A DNA stretch of 64,000 nt from assembly GCF_900103915.1 (NCBI RefSeq), contig NZ_FNIG01000001.1, forward strand, positions 310,001 to 374,000, given 5' to 3'. Origin of the DNA: Tenuibacillus multivorans (GTDB taxonomy: Bacteria > Bacillota > Bacilli > Bacillales > Alkalibacillaceae). The notes under the pieces are model-generated. The model saw only the letters and a program-made list of their open reading frames with translations. It ran no database searches and was not told the origin of the DNA. A program made the position numbers and the translations under genes. Within the stretch, counting starts at the first letter, position 1. Each line of letters starts with the position of its first letter. This document shows, in pieces, positions 55,717 to 64,000 of the stretch.

Positions 55717-56529
55717 TTGGTTAAGAAATCTATTATGTTTATAATAATGGTTTTGTTCTTACTGGTTACGCCTATGCAATCATATGCCGACCATGTCTCA
55801 ATTGATGTTGATGAGGAATTTTTATTTGACGTTGAAAACCTAAAGCCTGGCGATTATATGCGAGAAAATTTAATGGTGGAGAATACTGGAGATCATGATT
55901 ACTATTTTCATGCTGAATCTAAATTTGAAAGCGGGTCAAAAAAACTCTTTAATCAATTTTTGTTAGAAGTCACTGATTCTGAAGATGCTGAGCTTTATGA
56001 GGGAAGTTTAGCAGATTTCACAGGATTTGATCCTCGTTTTTTAGAAAAAGGTGAAACGGATGAAATAGAATTTAAGGCTACTTTACCATATGAATCAGGG
56101 AATGAGTTTCAGGGACTTGCAGTTAAATTTAAGATTTTAATCTGGGCTGAAGCACAACCAACAGAACCAAATCCAGACCCAAATCCAAAACCGAACCCAG
56201 ATCCTGAACCAGACCCAGATCCAGAACCGAATCCAGACCCGGACCCTGATCCAGATCCACAACCTAATCCAGAAGATACACCAGAACCTACACCGGGCGA
56301 CGATACAGACGACCCAGGCGACGGCAAAGGTGGGCCTTTAGAGCCTTTACCAGATGATGTGACAGATGAGTCAACAGTAGAAGACGTTAAAAGTGATAGC
56401 CTCCTTCCTGAAACAGGAGAAGAGATTCCATATCAGTTTTATATTGCAGGTGGATTGTTATTAATAGTAGGAACTGTTTTATTTAAAAGAAAACGAAAGG
56501 TAGAAAAGTATGAAGGCGATAAGAGATGA
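55717..56529 (+). CDS. LPXTG-anchored TasA-like protein
   Basis: A 270-residue protein with a conventional Sec signal (1-24, cleavage near YA|DH) that lacks the AAFND site. The folded part (about 25-145) has the LKPGD motif (42-46) and a TasA-like layout (LFDVENLKPGDYMRENLMVENTGDHDYYF). A Pro/Asp/Asn/Glu repeat spans about 145-200. The C-terminus has LPETG (230-234), a hydrophobic helix and a basic tail, a classic sortase signal. Thus a TasA-like domain on a cell-wall spacer, which could act as the base to which the fibre attaches. TTG start after AAGGAGGC. Overlaps the sortase gene by 4 bases. Confidence 0.85.
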   Translation: MVKKSIMFIIMVLFLLVTPMQSYADHVSIDVDEEFLFDVENLKPGDYMRENLMVENTGDHDYYFHAESKFESGSKKLFNQFLLEVTDSEDAELYEGSLADFTGFDPRFLEKGETDEIEFKATLPYESGNEFQGLAVKFKILIWAEAQPTEPNPDPNPKPNPDPEPDPDPEPNPDPDPDPDPQPNPEDTPEPTPGDDTDDPGDGKGGPLEPLPDDVTDESTVEDVKSDSLLPETGEEIPYQFYIAGGLLLIVGTVLFKRKRKVEKYEGDKR

Positions 56530-57155
56530 AACGGTTTATAGCAGTTCTTCTAATGTTAATCGGAATTGGGTTAATCGTTTTCCCGCATGTGCAAAAACAA
56601 ATTTACGCATCACAAGAAAAACAACTCGTGGAAGAGTTTCAACAATTAGATGATTTATTTGAAAGTCAATCAAGGGAAGAAATTCAATTACATGGTGATG
56701 ATCCGCAAGGTGAACCGAACGCCAGCATCGAATCACCCCAGTTGAGCCAAAATGTTGTCGGCCTTTTGCATATAGATAAAATCAATTTAACTCTCCCGTT
56801 GCTAAAAGGGGCAACTGAGGAAAACTTAAATATAGGTGCTGGTATTTTAAACGAAACAGATCCACTAGGTGAAGTTGGGAATACGGGGATAGCTGCACAT
56901 CGAGCTTACAAACACGGTCGGTTGTTTAATCGACTGGATGAAATGCGTATAGGTGATCGATTGACTGTTGAGACATTAGAAGGAGAGATAAAATACGTTG
57001 TTTTTCAAACAGAGGTTGTTTTACCTAATGACGTGTCAGTTTTAAAATCTAATGCTGAAGAATCCATTATAACCTTAATTACATGTGAGCCTATATATAA
57101 CCCTACTCACAGACTAATTGTGCAAGCTAAAAGAGTATCCGAAAATGCCTCCTAA
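56526..57155 (+). CDS. Sortase (class D type)
   Basis: A 209-residue transpeptidase with an N-terminal membrane anchor and an extracytoplasmic sortase barrel (about 75-205). The catalytic His125 (GIAAHRAYKHG), Cys187 (TLITCEP) and Arg196 (PTHRLIVQAKR) are present. The short N-terminal region and TLITCEP look most like class D enzymes of Bacillus, but the class is judged by eye only. It is translationally coupled to the LPETG protein, its obvious substrate. Last gene of the matrix operon. Confidence 0.9.
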   Translation: MKRFIAVLLMLIGIGLIVFPHVQKQIYASQEKQLVEEFQQLDDLFESQSREEIQLHGDDPQGEPNASIESPQLSQNVVGLLHIDKINLTLPLLKGATEENLNIGAGILNETDPLGEVGNTGIAAHRAYKHGRLFNRLDEMRIGDRLTVETLEGEIKYVVFQTEVVLPNDVSVLKSNAEESIITLITCEPIYNPTHRLIVQAKRVSENAS

Positions 57156-57168
57156 TTGGGGGCTTTTC
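57141..57168 (+). terminator. Terminator of the matrix operon
   Basis: GAAAATGCCTCC pairs with GGGGGCTTTTCC across the sortase stop codon, followed by T-rich sequence. Confidence 0.65.
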
Positions 57169-57183
57169 CATTTTTACTTAACA

Positions 57184-57210
57184 AAACCGCCTATCAAGGA
57201 AAGGCGGTTT
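57184..57210 (-). terminator. Terminator of sinR
   Basis: Perfect 8-bp stem AAACCGCC / GGCGGTTT; the minus strand continues with TTTTGTT. Confidence 0.8.
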
Positions 57211-57544
57211 AATCATCATTCTTCAATTTCCATTTATTAAACTCTAAGAAACTCTTGAATTCTTCTTTAGAGACCCCCGAATTCATCGCTTCTCGAACTA
57301 GTTCCTCCCAATCCGCATCAAGCCCACTTGACGATTCATCTTCATCCATATCATCTTTGATTAAATGGTCAATGGTAATGTTTAATTCCGACGCTACTTT
57401 TTCTAAAAATTGAACGGATGGGTTTTTTTGAATATTGCGTTCAAGAGCGCTTATATACGACTTTGCTACGCCAGCACGTTCAGCCAGTTCTGTTAAAGAC
57501 ATATTTTGTTTTTCTCGATATTTTTTGACGCGCTCACCAATCAT
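57209..57544 (-). CDS. sinR: Biofilm master repressor SinR
   Basis: A 111-residue repressor. The N-terminal Xre-type helix-turn-helix (MIGERVKKYREKQNMSLTELAERAGVAKSY...) and NPSVQFLEKVASEL closely match B. subtilis SinR, and the C-terminal SinI/SinR-dimer domain is present (DADWEELVREAMNSGVSKEEFKSFLEFNKWK). It converges with the matrix operon whose upstream region bears SinR boxes. In B. subtilis sinI, the antagonist, lies immediately upstream of sinR; here the 190 bp upstream contain no such frame. A GTTCT half-site near 57588 may allow autoregulation. Confidence 0.93.
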   Translation of the reverse strand: MIGERVKKYREKQNMSLTELAERAGVAKSYISALERNIQKNPSVQFLEKVASELNITIDHLIKDDMDEDESSSGLDADWEELVREAMNSGVSKEEFKSFLEFNKWKLKNDD

Positions 57545-57732
57545 GATTTAAAAACTCCTTAACCATTAGAGAAGGCTCTCTTTATTCTTGTTCTACCCAT
57601 AATATAGCACATTTTGAGCGAAATGTTTTAAAATTAAACTAAAATTATTTCAGATTTCGGTGTATCTTTTGCTTCTATATTGTTAAGATGAAATTGTTGG
57701 AATAAATCGTTAAGAAAAAGTGAGTGTTCATC

Positions 57733-58572
57733 ATGACCAAAGAAACATGGTATTTTATTAATACAGGCTCGCATGATGCAGCTTACAACATGGCGTTTGA
57801 TGAGTGTTTGCTGCATTGGCATAGTAAGGGCCAGATTCCGCCAGTATTACGCTTTTATACATGGGATCCGGCCACGATGTCAGTTGGATATTTCCAAAAG
57901 GTTGATGGAAAGATACATATAGATAACGTAGAAAAGCATGGTTTTGGTTTTGTACGTCGCCTAACTGGAGGTCGTGCTGTATTGCATGATCACGAATTGA
58001 CCTATAGTGTCGTTGTGTCAGAAGACCATCCGAAAATGCCTAAGACCGTAACCGAAGCATATCGCGTTATTACGAAAGGTTTATTAGAAGGTTATCGGAA
58101 TTTAAACATTGATGCTGAAATGGCCGTACCAGAAGGGAAACTGAATAATACCGGTTCAGCCGTTTGTTTTGATGAACCATCTTGGTATGAGCTTGTCATT
58201 GATGGTAAGAAAGCTGCTGGGAGTGCGCAGACGCGTAAGCAAGGCGTCATCTTACAGCATGGATCTGTTCCGATTAGTATGGATAACGATCAGCTTTTTG
58301 ATTTATTTGTTTACCCTAGTGATAACGTACGTCAACGTGTTAAGACTAAGTTTGCAGATAAAGCTACAACTATGGAAGCTTATCTAGGCCGCAACCTGAC
58401 GTTAGATGAGGTGGAGGAAGCCTTTTATCATGGATTTGAAAAAGGCTTAGATATACAACTTAAGCCATATGAGTTAACAGCAGAAGAGGAGCAAGAGGTC
58501 ATCAGTTTGGCTAAAGAAAAATACCAGTCAGATGATTGGAATTTTTCTAAAGGTAAAAAGGGGAGTCATTAA
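57733..58572 (+). CDS. lipM: Octanoyltransferase LipM
   Basis: Transfers octanoyl from acyl carrier protein to GcvH, the first step of lipoate synthesis in Bacillus (279 residues, BPL/LplA fold). Motifs: [35 protein letters not shown], the catalytic Cys145 in [11 protein letters not shown], and the Lys in [12 protein letters not shown]. It is closely similar in layout to B. subtilis YqhM. ATG 57733 was chosen over a GTG three codons earlier. It is followed by lipA, so the two steps are co-encoded; in B. subtilis they are unlinked. Confidence 0.94.
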   Translation: MTKETWYFINTGSHDAAYNMAFDECLLHWHSKGQIPPVLRFYTWDPATMSVGYFQKVDGKIHIDNVEKHGFGFVRRLTGGRAVLHDHELTYSVVVSEDHPKMPKTVTEAYRVITKGLLEGYRNLNIDAEMAVPEGKLNNTGSAVCFDEPSWYELVIDGKKAAGSAQTRKQGVILQHGSVPISMDNDQLFDLFVYPSDNVRQRVKTKFADKATTMEAYLGRNLTLDEVEEAFYHGFEKGLDIQLKPYELTAEEEQEVISLAKEKYQSDDWNFSKGKKGSH

Positions 58573-58593
58573 TCACATGAAGGGGTGGAATGG

Positions 58594-59517
58594 ATGACAA
58601 AAAAGAATGAATACGTTAGAAAGCCGGAATGGTTAAAAATTAAGCTCAACACGAATAAAAACTATACGGGCTTAAAGAAAATGATGCGCGAGAAAAACTT
58701 ACATACGGTTTGTGAGGAAGCGCGTTGCCCAAATATCCATGAGTGTTGGGCCGTTCGAAAAACCGCAACCTTTATGATCTTAGGTCGCGTTTGTACCCGT
58801 GGTTGTCGTTTTTGCGCTGTTCAAACAGGGCTACCAACCGAAATAGATTGGCAGGAACCGGAGCGTGTTGCGGAATCTGTGGAAATTATGGGACTTCGCC
58901 ACGCCGTTGTGACTGCTGTAGCGCGTGATGACTTAAAAGACGGTGGAGCAGGCGTTTTTGCGGAAACTGTTAAAGCGATTCGTCATCGTAATCCGGGTAC
59001 AACCGTCGAAGTATTACCTTCAGATATGAAAGGTGACTATGATAGCTTAAGAACATTAATGGATGCGAAGCCGGATATTTTCAACCATAATATTGAAACG
59101 GTTCGTCGCTTAACACCAACAGTTCGTTCCAAAGCCACGTATGATCGTTCTTTAACGTTACTAAAACGCGTAAAAGAAGTAGCGCCAGATGTACCAACGA
59201 AATCAAGTATTATGGTAGGTTTAGGAGAGACAAAAGAAGAAATCTTTCAAGCGATGGATGACTTACTTGAGCATGATGTCGATATTTTAACGATTGGACA
59301 ATACTTACAGCCGACGCGAAACCATTTAAACGTGGTACGTTACTACGAGCCAAAGGAATTTGCAGAATTACGGAAAATTGCCTTCCAAAAAGGTTTTAAA
59401 CATTGCCAGGCTGGACCGCTTGTTCGCTCATCTTACCACGCTGATGAACAGGTAAGTGAAGCGGCTAAACGTCGTCGTGAACAGTATGAAGAACATTATA
59501 TGAAAAACCCATCATAA
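58594..59517 (+). CDS. lipA: Lipoyl synthase
   Basis: A radical SAM enzyme (307 residues) that inserts two sulfur atoms into octanoyl-protein. The radical SAM cluster motif CTRGCRFC (C67, C71, C74) and the auxiliary cluster C40-x4-C45-x5-C51 ([12 protein letters not shown]) are complete, as is the C-terminal RSSYHA whose Ser ligates the auxiliary cluster. ATG 58594 lies after AAGGGGTGG. Terminated by a stem at 59521-59557. Confidence 0.96.
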   Translation: MTKKNEYVRKPEWLKIKLNTNKNYTGLKKMMREKNLHTVCEEARCPNIHECWAVRKTATFMILGRVCTRGCRFCAVQTGLPTEIDWQEPERVAESVEIMGLRHAVVTAVARDDLKDGGAGVFAETVKAIRHRNPGTTVEVLPSDMKGDYDSLRTLMDAKPDIFNHNIETVRRLTPTVRSKATYDRSLTLLKRVKEVAPDVPTKSSIMVGLGETKEEIFQAMDDLLEHDVDILTIGQYLQPTRNHLNVVRYYEPKEFAELRKIAFQKGFKHCQAGPLVRSSYHADEQVSEAAKRRREQYEEHYMKNPS

Positions 59518-59520
59518 CAG

Positions 59521-59557
59521 GATAGCCATGGCTCTAGATTGAGCTATGGCTTTTTTT
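59521..59557 (+). terminator. Terminator of lipM-lipA
   Basis: ATAGCCATGGCTC pairs with GAGCTATGGCT, followed by eight T. Confidence 0.85.
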
Positions 59558-59604
59558 TGATTCTATGCCTAGCCGATGTGAATTCCCATCACTTTACCAT
59601 ATAA

Positions 59605-59638
59605 AAATAGGAACTCACATAGTTGCGAGTTCCTATTT
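59605..59638. terminator. Terminator of glnK-amt
   Basis: Perfect 12-bp stem AAATAGGAACTC (59605-59616) / GAGTTCCTATTT (59627-59638), next to the amt stop codon. Confidence 0.8.
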
Positions 59639-59641
59639 ACA

Positions 59642-61027
59642 TCAAGAAGGTTGGTGCCCTGAATCAGGCTCAGTGCTCTCTATTCCGTCAAGGCGTTTTA
59701 TTAATCCCACTCCGAATTCACCTCGAGTATCCAGGTTTTCATTGTAGATGCTGTTCGTAGCTTCATAAGCAGTGGATCCATGTTCGGAGAAATCCAATCC
59801 AGAAACCTCTTCTTCACGAGATACCCGAATTGATCCAAAGCGAGTGACAAAGAAGAGAACGACACTTGTAACAACTAGTGTCCAAGCAACTACACTTATT
59901 ACGCCGATTGCCTGAATACTTAGTAGGGTAACATCACCGCTGTAGAATAATCCACCTTCAACTGCAAATAAACCAACCGCTATAGTACCCCAAATACCGC
60001 ATATCCCGTGAACTGTAATAGCGCCGACAGGGTCGTCGATTTTGAGAACTTGATCTAGTAACTGAACGCCCTCAACTAAAATTACGCCAGCAATTAGACC
60101 GATGATGATTGCGCCAACTGGAGAAACGTTTGCTGTACCTGCTGTAATCCCAACTAGCCCAGCTAAAGCACCATTTAATGTAAGGGTTGCGTCGATACGT
60201 TTAAATTTTAAGTAAGAATATAGTGCAGATGTGACAACACCAGCTGAAGCTGATAGTAATGTTGTTGCAATAACGGTTGGAATGAGACTTGTATCTGCCG
60301 CTAAGGTACTTCCACCATTAAACCCGAACCATCCAAACCATAGAATAAACACCCCTAAAGCTCCAATTGGAATGTTGTGACCTGGAATAACATTTACTTT
60401 TCCTTTTGTGTATTTACCGAGTCGTGGTCCTAGGAATAAAACAGTTGCTAAACCACCAATAGCACCTGTTAAGTGAACAACTGTTGAACCAGCAAAATCT
60501 ACAAAACCTAATTCAGCTAACCAACCGCCACCCCATACCCAGTGGCCGACAATTGGATAAATAAGACCCGTCATGAAAAGTGTAAGTAATAGGTATGAGC
60601 TTAACCTCATGCGCTCTGCAACCGCTCCAGAAATAATCGTTGCACATGTGGCGGCAAACATCGCTTGGAAAACAAAGAAACCGATTTGATCCATTTCGCT
60701 TTGTAAAAAGAACCCTGTTGAACCAATAAATCCACCTAAGCTTTCGCCAAACATAAGGCCAAAACCAAATAAAAAATATAAAACAGATGCGATGGAAATC
60801 GTCATCATGTTTTTCATTAAAATATTTAATGCGTTTTTAGAACGAGTAAAGCCTGTTTCGACCATAGCAAAACCTGCATGCATAAAGAATACAAGAAGTG
60901 CACCAAGCATCATCCAAACCATATCAATGGAATCAATAACAGGGGCAAGATCTTCATGTGTATCTGCATGAACCATCGTCGGAAGTAAAATTAAACCTGC
61001 TGTTAAACACGATAATTTTTTAATCAT
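59642..61027 (-). CDS. amt: Ammonium transporter
   Basis: A 461-residue Amt/Rh channel with an N-terminal signal-like segment and eleven helices. Family blocks: FFMHAGFAMVETGFTRSKNALNILMKN, GSTVVHLTGAIGGLA (pore His), FGWFGFNGGSTLAAD, and the twin-His segment VHGICGIWGT. It takes up ammonium under nitrogen limitation. It is encoded downstream of its PII regulator, 12 bases apart, so a typical glnK-amtB pair in the reverse order of B. subtilis nrgAB. Confidence 0.95.
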   Translation of the reverse strand: MIKKLSCLTAGLILLPTMVHADTHEDLAPVIDSIDMVWMMLGALLVFFMHAGFAMVETGFTRSKNALNILMKNMMTISIASVLYFLFGFGLMFGESLGGFIGSTGFFLQSEMDQIGFFVFQAMFAATCATIISGAVAERMRLSSYLLLTLFMTGLIYPIVGHWVWGGGWLAELGFVDFAGSTVVHLTGAIGGLATVLFLGPRLGKYTKGKVNVIPGHNIPIGALGVFILWFGWFGFNGGSTLAADTSLIPTVIATTLLSASAGVVTSALYSYLKFKRIDATLTLNGALAGLVGITAGTANVSPVGAIIIGLIAGVILVEGVQLLDQVLKIDDPVGAITVHGICGIWGTIAVGLFAVEGGLFYSGDVTLLSIQAIGVISVVAWTLVVTSVVLFFVTRFGSIRVSREEEVSGLDFSEHGSTAYEATNSIYNENLDTRGEFGVGLIKRLDGIESTEPDSGHQPS

Positions 61028-61039
61028 AAAGTTTCCTCC

Positions 61040-61381
61040 TTATATTAATGCTTCTTTACCAACTTCTCCTGTCCGAATTCGATAAACATTTTCAATTGGA
61101 GAAATAAAGATTTTCCCGTCGCCAACCTCCCCAGTTGAGCAAGTGTTAACAATGGTTTCAATAATTGGATCAATCTCGTGATCATCAACGACAAGTTCGA
61201 CTTTAACCTTTGGATAAAGTTTAATTTCATATCGATTACCTCGGAATATACCTTCTTGTCCCTTTTGCTGACCACACCCAGCTACTTCTGAAACGGTCAT
61301 CCCATTAACGCCAAGATTGTCGAACTCTTCTCGAAGTTCTTGAAACGTTTCTGGGCGAATAATCGCGTCTACTTTTTTCAT
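61040..61381 (-). CDS. PII nitrogen regulatory protein (GlnK/NrgB type)
   Basis: A 113-residue trimeric PII protein. It has the KKVDAIIRPETFQELREEF opening, the T-loop with a conserved Tyr (GIFRGNRYEIKLYPK) and the TGEVGDGKIFI nucleotide-binding B-loop. It binds the adjacent ammonium transporter when nitrogen is plentiful. First gene of the operon, behind a promoter with two TnrA/GlnR-type boxes. AGGAGA precedes the ATG. Confidence 0.95.
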   Translation of the reverse strand: MKKVDAIIRPETFQELREEFDNLGVNGMTVSEVAGCGQQKGQEGIFRGNRYEIKLYPKVKVELVVDDHEIDPIIETIVNTCSTGEVGDGKIFISPIENVYRIRTGEVGKEALI

Positions 61382-61407
61382 GTAGAATCTCCTTTCCTCT
61401 TAAATTT

Positions 61408-61424
61408 TGTTAACTTTTATAACA
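61408..61424 (-). promoter_or_regulatory. TnrA/GlnR-type box downstream of the start point
   Basis: TGTTAACTTTTATAACA has one mismatch to the 17-base consensus TGTNANAWWWTNTNACA. It is centred at about +21 from the predicted transcription start, a location suited to repression. Confidence 0.6.
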
Positions 61425-61443
61425 TTGAATGTAAATTATATTT

Positions 61444-61506
61444 ATAATATACCTATTTTTCGGAGAAATCAAGTGTGTTTTTTAATTTTTGTGAGTAAAG
61501 TTAACA
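61444..61506 (-). promoter_or_regulatory. glnK-amt promoter with upstream TnrA box
   Basis: On the minus strand TTGATT (61467-61472) and TATTAT (61444-61449) have a 17-bp spacer. The box TGTGAGTAAAGTTAACA (61490-61506, two mismatches) is centred about 61 bp upstream of the predicted start, where TnrA could activate. Confidence 0.6.
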
Positions 61507-61517
61507 CAAAATAAATA

Positions 61518-61540
61518 GGACTCCGAATAAACGGAGTCCA
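61518..61540 (-). terminator. Terminator of the glutamate synthase-like gene
   Basis: Perfect 8-bp stem GGACTCCG / CGGAGTCC; the minus strand continues with a T-rich tract. Confidence 0.75.
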
Positions 61541-61555
61541 TTGATTGATATGTTG

Positions 61556-63127
61556 TTATTTTTCACTTGTCATGAGGTGGTTTTCATAAATAACATCGTA
61601 AAGGTCTTTATATGATACATGTTCATCTTTAAATTCAGTCGGTGATTCTAAGCCAGCTGACGCAGCAATATTGTATAACCCTTCGCGAACAGACACGACA
61701 TAATTGGTAACGCGATAGGATTTCTCTTTTATATCTAGGGCTTGTTGAAGCTTAGAGTCAGTAGTTGCAACCCCGACTGGGCAGTGGTTAGTATGACAAA
61801 CTTGAGCCAAAATACAACCGACTGTTACCATAAATGCTCTAGCCAATTGGATAAGGTCAGCCCCTAATGCAAGGGCGACCGCAATTCGATCTGGTGTAAA
61901 TAACTTACCTGATGCGATGATTTTCACTCGATCACGGACATTGTGATCAATTAAGGCTTGATGCAAAATCGGAATCGCTGATTTGATTGGTAAACCAACA
62001 CTATCGGCTAACTCTTGATAGGTTGCACCGGTTCCACCTTCACCGCCATCAACGGAAATGAAGTCAGGTGCTTTGCCCGTCTCCTTCATCGCACGAGCCA
62101 AGTCATCTACATCGCGCTGTTGACCAACAACGATTTTAATCCCAACCGGTTTCCCAGCAACATCTCGAATACGTTCAATAAATTCAAGCATCGTATATGG
62201 ATCGTCAAATTCTTTAAAGCGGTTCGGGCTATCAACCGTTTGATAAGGTGGAATATTCCGTATTTCAGCGATTTCCTGTGTGACTTTATCAGCTTCAACG
62301 TGTCCGCCTCGAGTTTTAGCACCTTGAGCGAGCTTTAATTCAAAGGCTTTGACTTGTTCGATATTTGCTTTTTTCTTTAATTCCTCCCAGGAGATCTCAC
62401 CTTCGTGGGTCCGCACGCCAAATAACCCTGGTCCGATTTGCATGATTAAATCTACATTACCTTTTAAATGGTAGTCGGAAACGCCACCTTCACCTGTGTT
62501 CATCCATGTTCCTCCAGCACGTCCAAGCCCTAAGGATAACGCTGTAATGGCACGGTCCCCTAAAGCACCGTAGCTCATTCCAGACATACCAATGAGTCCT
62601 TTAACTTGAAAAGGGTTTGGGCAATTTTCGCCGATTACAATCACATGGTCATCATCTAGTAAATAAGGTTGGATATCAGTTTTAGTCCGATATTCCTTAC
62701 GTGAGAAAAGATATTCTTTTTCGATGTTATAAACATACGATTCAATGACGGGGCTTTGTTCAATAGCTAATTCTTCGGTTAATTTTGGATACATCGTATT
62801 TTTTATGTAATAACCTGGTTGATCAAAATCTCGTTGTGATCCAAAGCCGACCATACGTTTGTTGTATTTAGCGGGCAGGACAATGTTTTGATAGTCTTTT
62901 CTAGAAAAAGGCTTACCTGAATTATCTTCAGTAAATAAATATTGTCTCAGCTCAGGTCCAATACTTTCAAAAAAATAGCGCATCCTACCTATTAATGGGT
63001 AATTTTTTAAAACGGAATGTCTTTGCTGATTACGGTCAACAAAGTATCCATAGATCATGAAAAACCCTGGAATGATGAGCAAAATTAAAATAATAATTAA
63101 TAATAATAATGAAGCAATCTCAGTCAT
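61556..63127 (-). CDS. FMN-binding glutamate synthase-family protein (YerD type)
   Basis: A 523-residue protein with an N-terminal membrane anchor (about 3-25) and the FMN/iron-sulfur central domain of glutamate synthase. The barrel shows GMSGMSYGALGDRAITALS, MNTGEGGVSDYH, VDGGEGGTG and ASGKLFTPDRIAVALALGAD. Cys residues CILAQVCHTNHCPVG match the 3Fe-4S cluster site. The glutaminase and other large-subunit domains are absent, so it is not a complete GOGAT; the reaction is unknown. ATG 63127 follows GGGAGGGGAG. Placed next to PII/Amt, which may reflect a role in nitrogen metabolism. Confidence 0.88.
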   Translation of the reverse strand: MTEIASLLLLIIILILLIIPGFFMIYGYFVDRNQQRHSVLKNYPLIGRMRYFFESIGPELRQYLFTEDNSGKPFSRKDYQNIVLPAKYNKRMVGFGSQRDFDQPGYYIKNTMYPKLTEELAIEQSPVIESYVYNIEKEYLFSRKEYRTKTDIQPYLLDDDHVIVIGENCPNPFQVKGLIGMSGMSYGALGDRAITALSLGLGRAGGTWMNTGEGGVSDYHLKGNVDLIMQIGPGLFGVRTHEGEISWEELKKKANIEQVKAFELKLAQGAKTRGGHVEADKVTQEIAEIRNIPPYQTVDSPNRFKEFDDPYTMLEFIERIRDVAGKPVGIKIVVGQQRDVDDLARAMKETGKAPDFISVDGGEGGTGATYQELADSVGLPIKSAIPILHQALIDHNVRDRVKIIASGKLFTPDRIAVALALGADLIQLARAFMVTVGCILAQVCHTNHCPVGVATTDSKLQQALDIKEKSYRVTNYVVSVREGLYNIAASAGLESPTEFKDEHVSYKDLYDVIYENHLMTSEK

Positions 63128-63265
63128 TGACTCCCCTCCCAAATATATATATAATTTCAAGCGTGAAATTATAAAATAAGTGATTTTAAATTACACCATT
63201 GTCAATATAACACAAAATACACTAATGCATGAGTCTTTTACGTCAATTAGGAGAGGTATTTCAAT

Positions 63266-64000
63266 ATGGAGAGTTTATTATTTAAGTTAATGCTCATTGG
63301 CTCACTCGGCGTTGTTTCCCAATGGATCGCCTGGCGTTATCGAATGCCAGCAATTGTTGTCATGTCGGTTATGGGGCTATTAGCCGGGCCAATTTTTGGT
63401 ATTATAAATCCACAACAGGATCTAGGAGAACTATACGGACCACTTATTTCGATTGCCGTAGGTATTATATTATTTGAAGGAAGTCTTAATTTAGATTTTA
63501 GAGAGATTAAGGGATTAGGGCGTCCAATCGGTCGGATTACGACAATCGGTGCGTTCCTGGCGTGGGTTATTGGTTCCCTAGCTGCGCATTATATCGCAGG
63601 TTTATCTTGGGCGGTAGCATTTGTGATTGGTGCTATCTTTATTGTCACTGGACCTACCGTCATTTTACCGTTACTTCGTCAAGCTAAGTTAAAACCTCGT
63701 CCTGCAGCGATATTAAAATGGGAAGGTATTATTGTTGATCCATTTGGTGCCTTATTAGCTGTGTTTGCTTATGAATTTATTAAATTTTTAACCATGGATC
63801 AGGTGACCTTCACCACAGTTTTATCCTTTTTATTTGCTTCTTTAATAGCCGTTATTATCGGTGCGTTTTTTGGTTATGGGATCGGCTGGATGTTTGAAAA
63901 AGGGTTTGTACCTGAATACTTAAAGTCACCAGTTGTATTGGTTAGCGTGATCATGGCTTTCGTTTTCAGTGATACCGTCATGCACGAAACGGGGTTACTC
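63266..64000 (+). CDS. CPA1-type Na+(K+)/H+ antiporter, 3' end outside the window
   Basis: A partial reading frame of 245 codons open to the window end. The protein is highly hydrophobic with at least seven helices. Signatures of NhaP-type antiporters are seen: AVGIILFEGSLNLDF, VTGPTVILPLLRQAKL, and the ion-binding motif WEGIIVDPFGALLAV with its Asp. AGGAGAGG precedes the ATG. It exports sodium or potassium against protons, consistent with pH and salt homeostasis. Whether a cytosolic TrkA-type domain follows cannot be seen here. Confidence 0.88.
   Translation, partial: MESLLFKLMLIGSLGVVSQWIAWRYRMPAIVVMSVMGLLAGPIFGIINPQQDLGELYGPLISIAVGIILFEGSLNLDFREIKGLGRPIGRITTIGAFLAWVIGSLAAHYIAGLSWAVAFVIGAIFIVTGPTVILPLLRQAKLKPRPAAILKWEGIIVDPFGALLAVFAYEFIKFLTMDQVTFTTVLSFLFASLIAVIIGAFFGYGIGWMFEKGFVPEYLKSPVVLVSVIMAFVFSDTVMHETGLL

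Noticed and set aside
56109-56327. Minus-strand Gly/Ser repeat frame
   Set aside because: Complement of the Pro/Asp repeat coding sequence in the LPETG protein.

Overview
The window looks like chromosome from a low-G+C, endospore-forming member of the Bacillaceae, probably salt-adapted. The evidence is a CotF-type spore coat protein, close relatives of Bacillus SinR, TapA, SipW, TasA, HutP, LipM and YrrT, GGAGG-type ribosome binding sites with frequent TTG/GTG starts, acidic secreted proteins, a BCCT osmolyte carrier and a NaChBac-type sodium channel. No rRNA, tRNA, prophage or CRISPR array was seen. The only clear mobile element is one TnpB-only IS200/IS605-family insertion.

Layout. 0.2-6.4 kb: voltage-gated sodium channel, coiled-coil protein, membrane-anchored polysaccharide deacetylase, spore coat protein, and a PadR/DUF1700/DUF4097 envelope-response operon. 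6.5-13.2 kb: sulfur metabolism (yrrT-luxS-mccA-mccB and cysK) with pdxK and an MFS exporter. 13.4-16.3 kb: tryptophan to anthranilate (kynA convergent with kynB-kynU). 16.6-25.9 kb: a PAS-GGDEF-EAL protein, a lipoprotein, methionine gamma-lyase with a CcpA-type cre box, RarD, a HesB-like protein, TypA and a ferritin-like protein. 26-37 kb: a large secreted nuclease, an oligopeptide ABC importer, and threonine degradation (kbl-tdh). 37.4-40.4 kb: TPR protein, BCCT carrier, acyl-CoA thioesterase. 40.4-49.6 kb: histidine utilisation (hutP, attenuator, hutH, AraC regulator, YjiH membrane protein, hutU, hutI, hutG). 49.8-51.2 kb: the TnpB element. 51.2-57.5 kb: a biofilm-matrix locus. 57.7-64 kb: lipoate synthesis (lipM-lipA), PII/Amt nitrogen uptake, a glutamate-synthase-like protein, and the start of a CPA1 antiporter cut by the window end.

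The most interesting unit is the matrix locus: tapA, sipW, two tasA paralogs, a third TasA-like protein that ends in an LPETG sorting signal, and a sortase, followed by a convergent sinR. Palindromes of the SinR type (GTTCTYT) lie upstream of tapA. The arrangement suggests TasA-type fibres that may be fixed covalently to peptidoglycan by a dedicated sortase.

A second unexplained signal is a set of intergenic arrays whose units repeat every 21 bp: a conserved 8-15 bp core plus a 6-13 bp variable linker. Four arrays (14.3, 23.3, 37.2 and 41.0 kb) have six units each at exactly 21 bp. Two further arrays (3.6 and 16.4 kb) have about ten units with a shared G-rich core, and there is one three-unit remnant (9.9 kb). 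I cannot assign them to any family I know.

Several regulatory sites were read directly from sequence: TnrA/GlnR boxes at the PII-Amt promoter, a cre box at methionine gamma-lyase, CodY-type boxes near the nuclease, peptide-binding protein and YjiH genes, a HutP-type attenuator, and a palindrome at yrrT.
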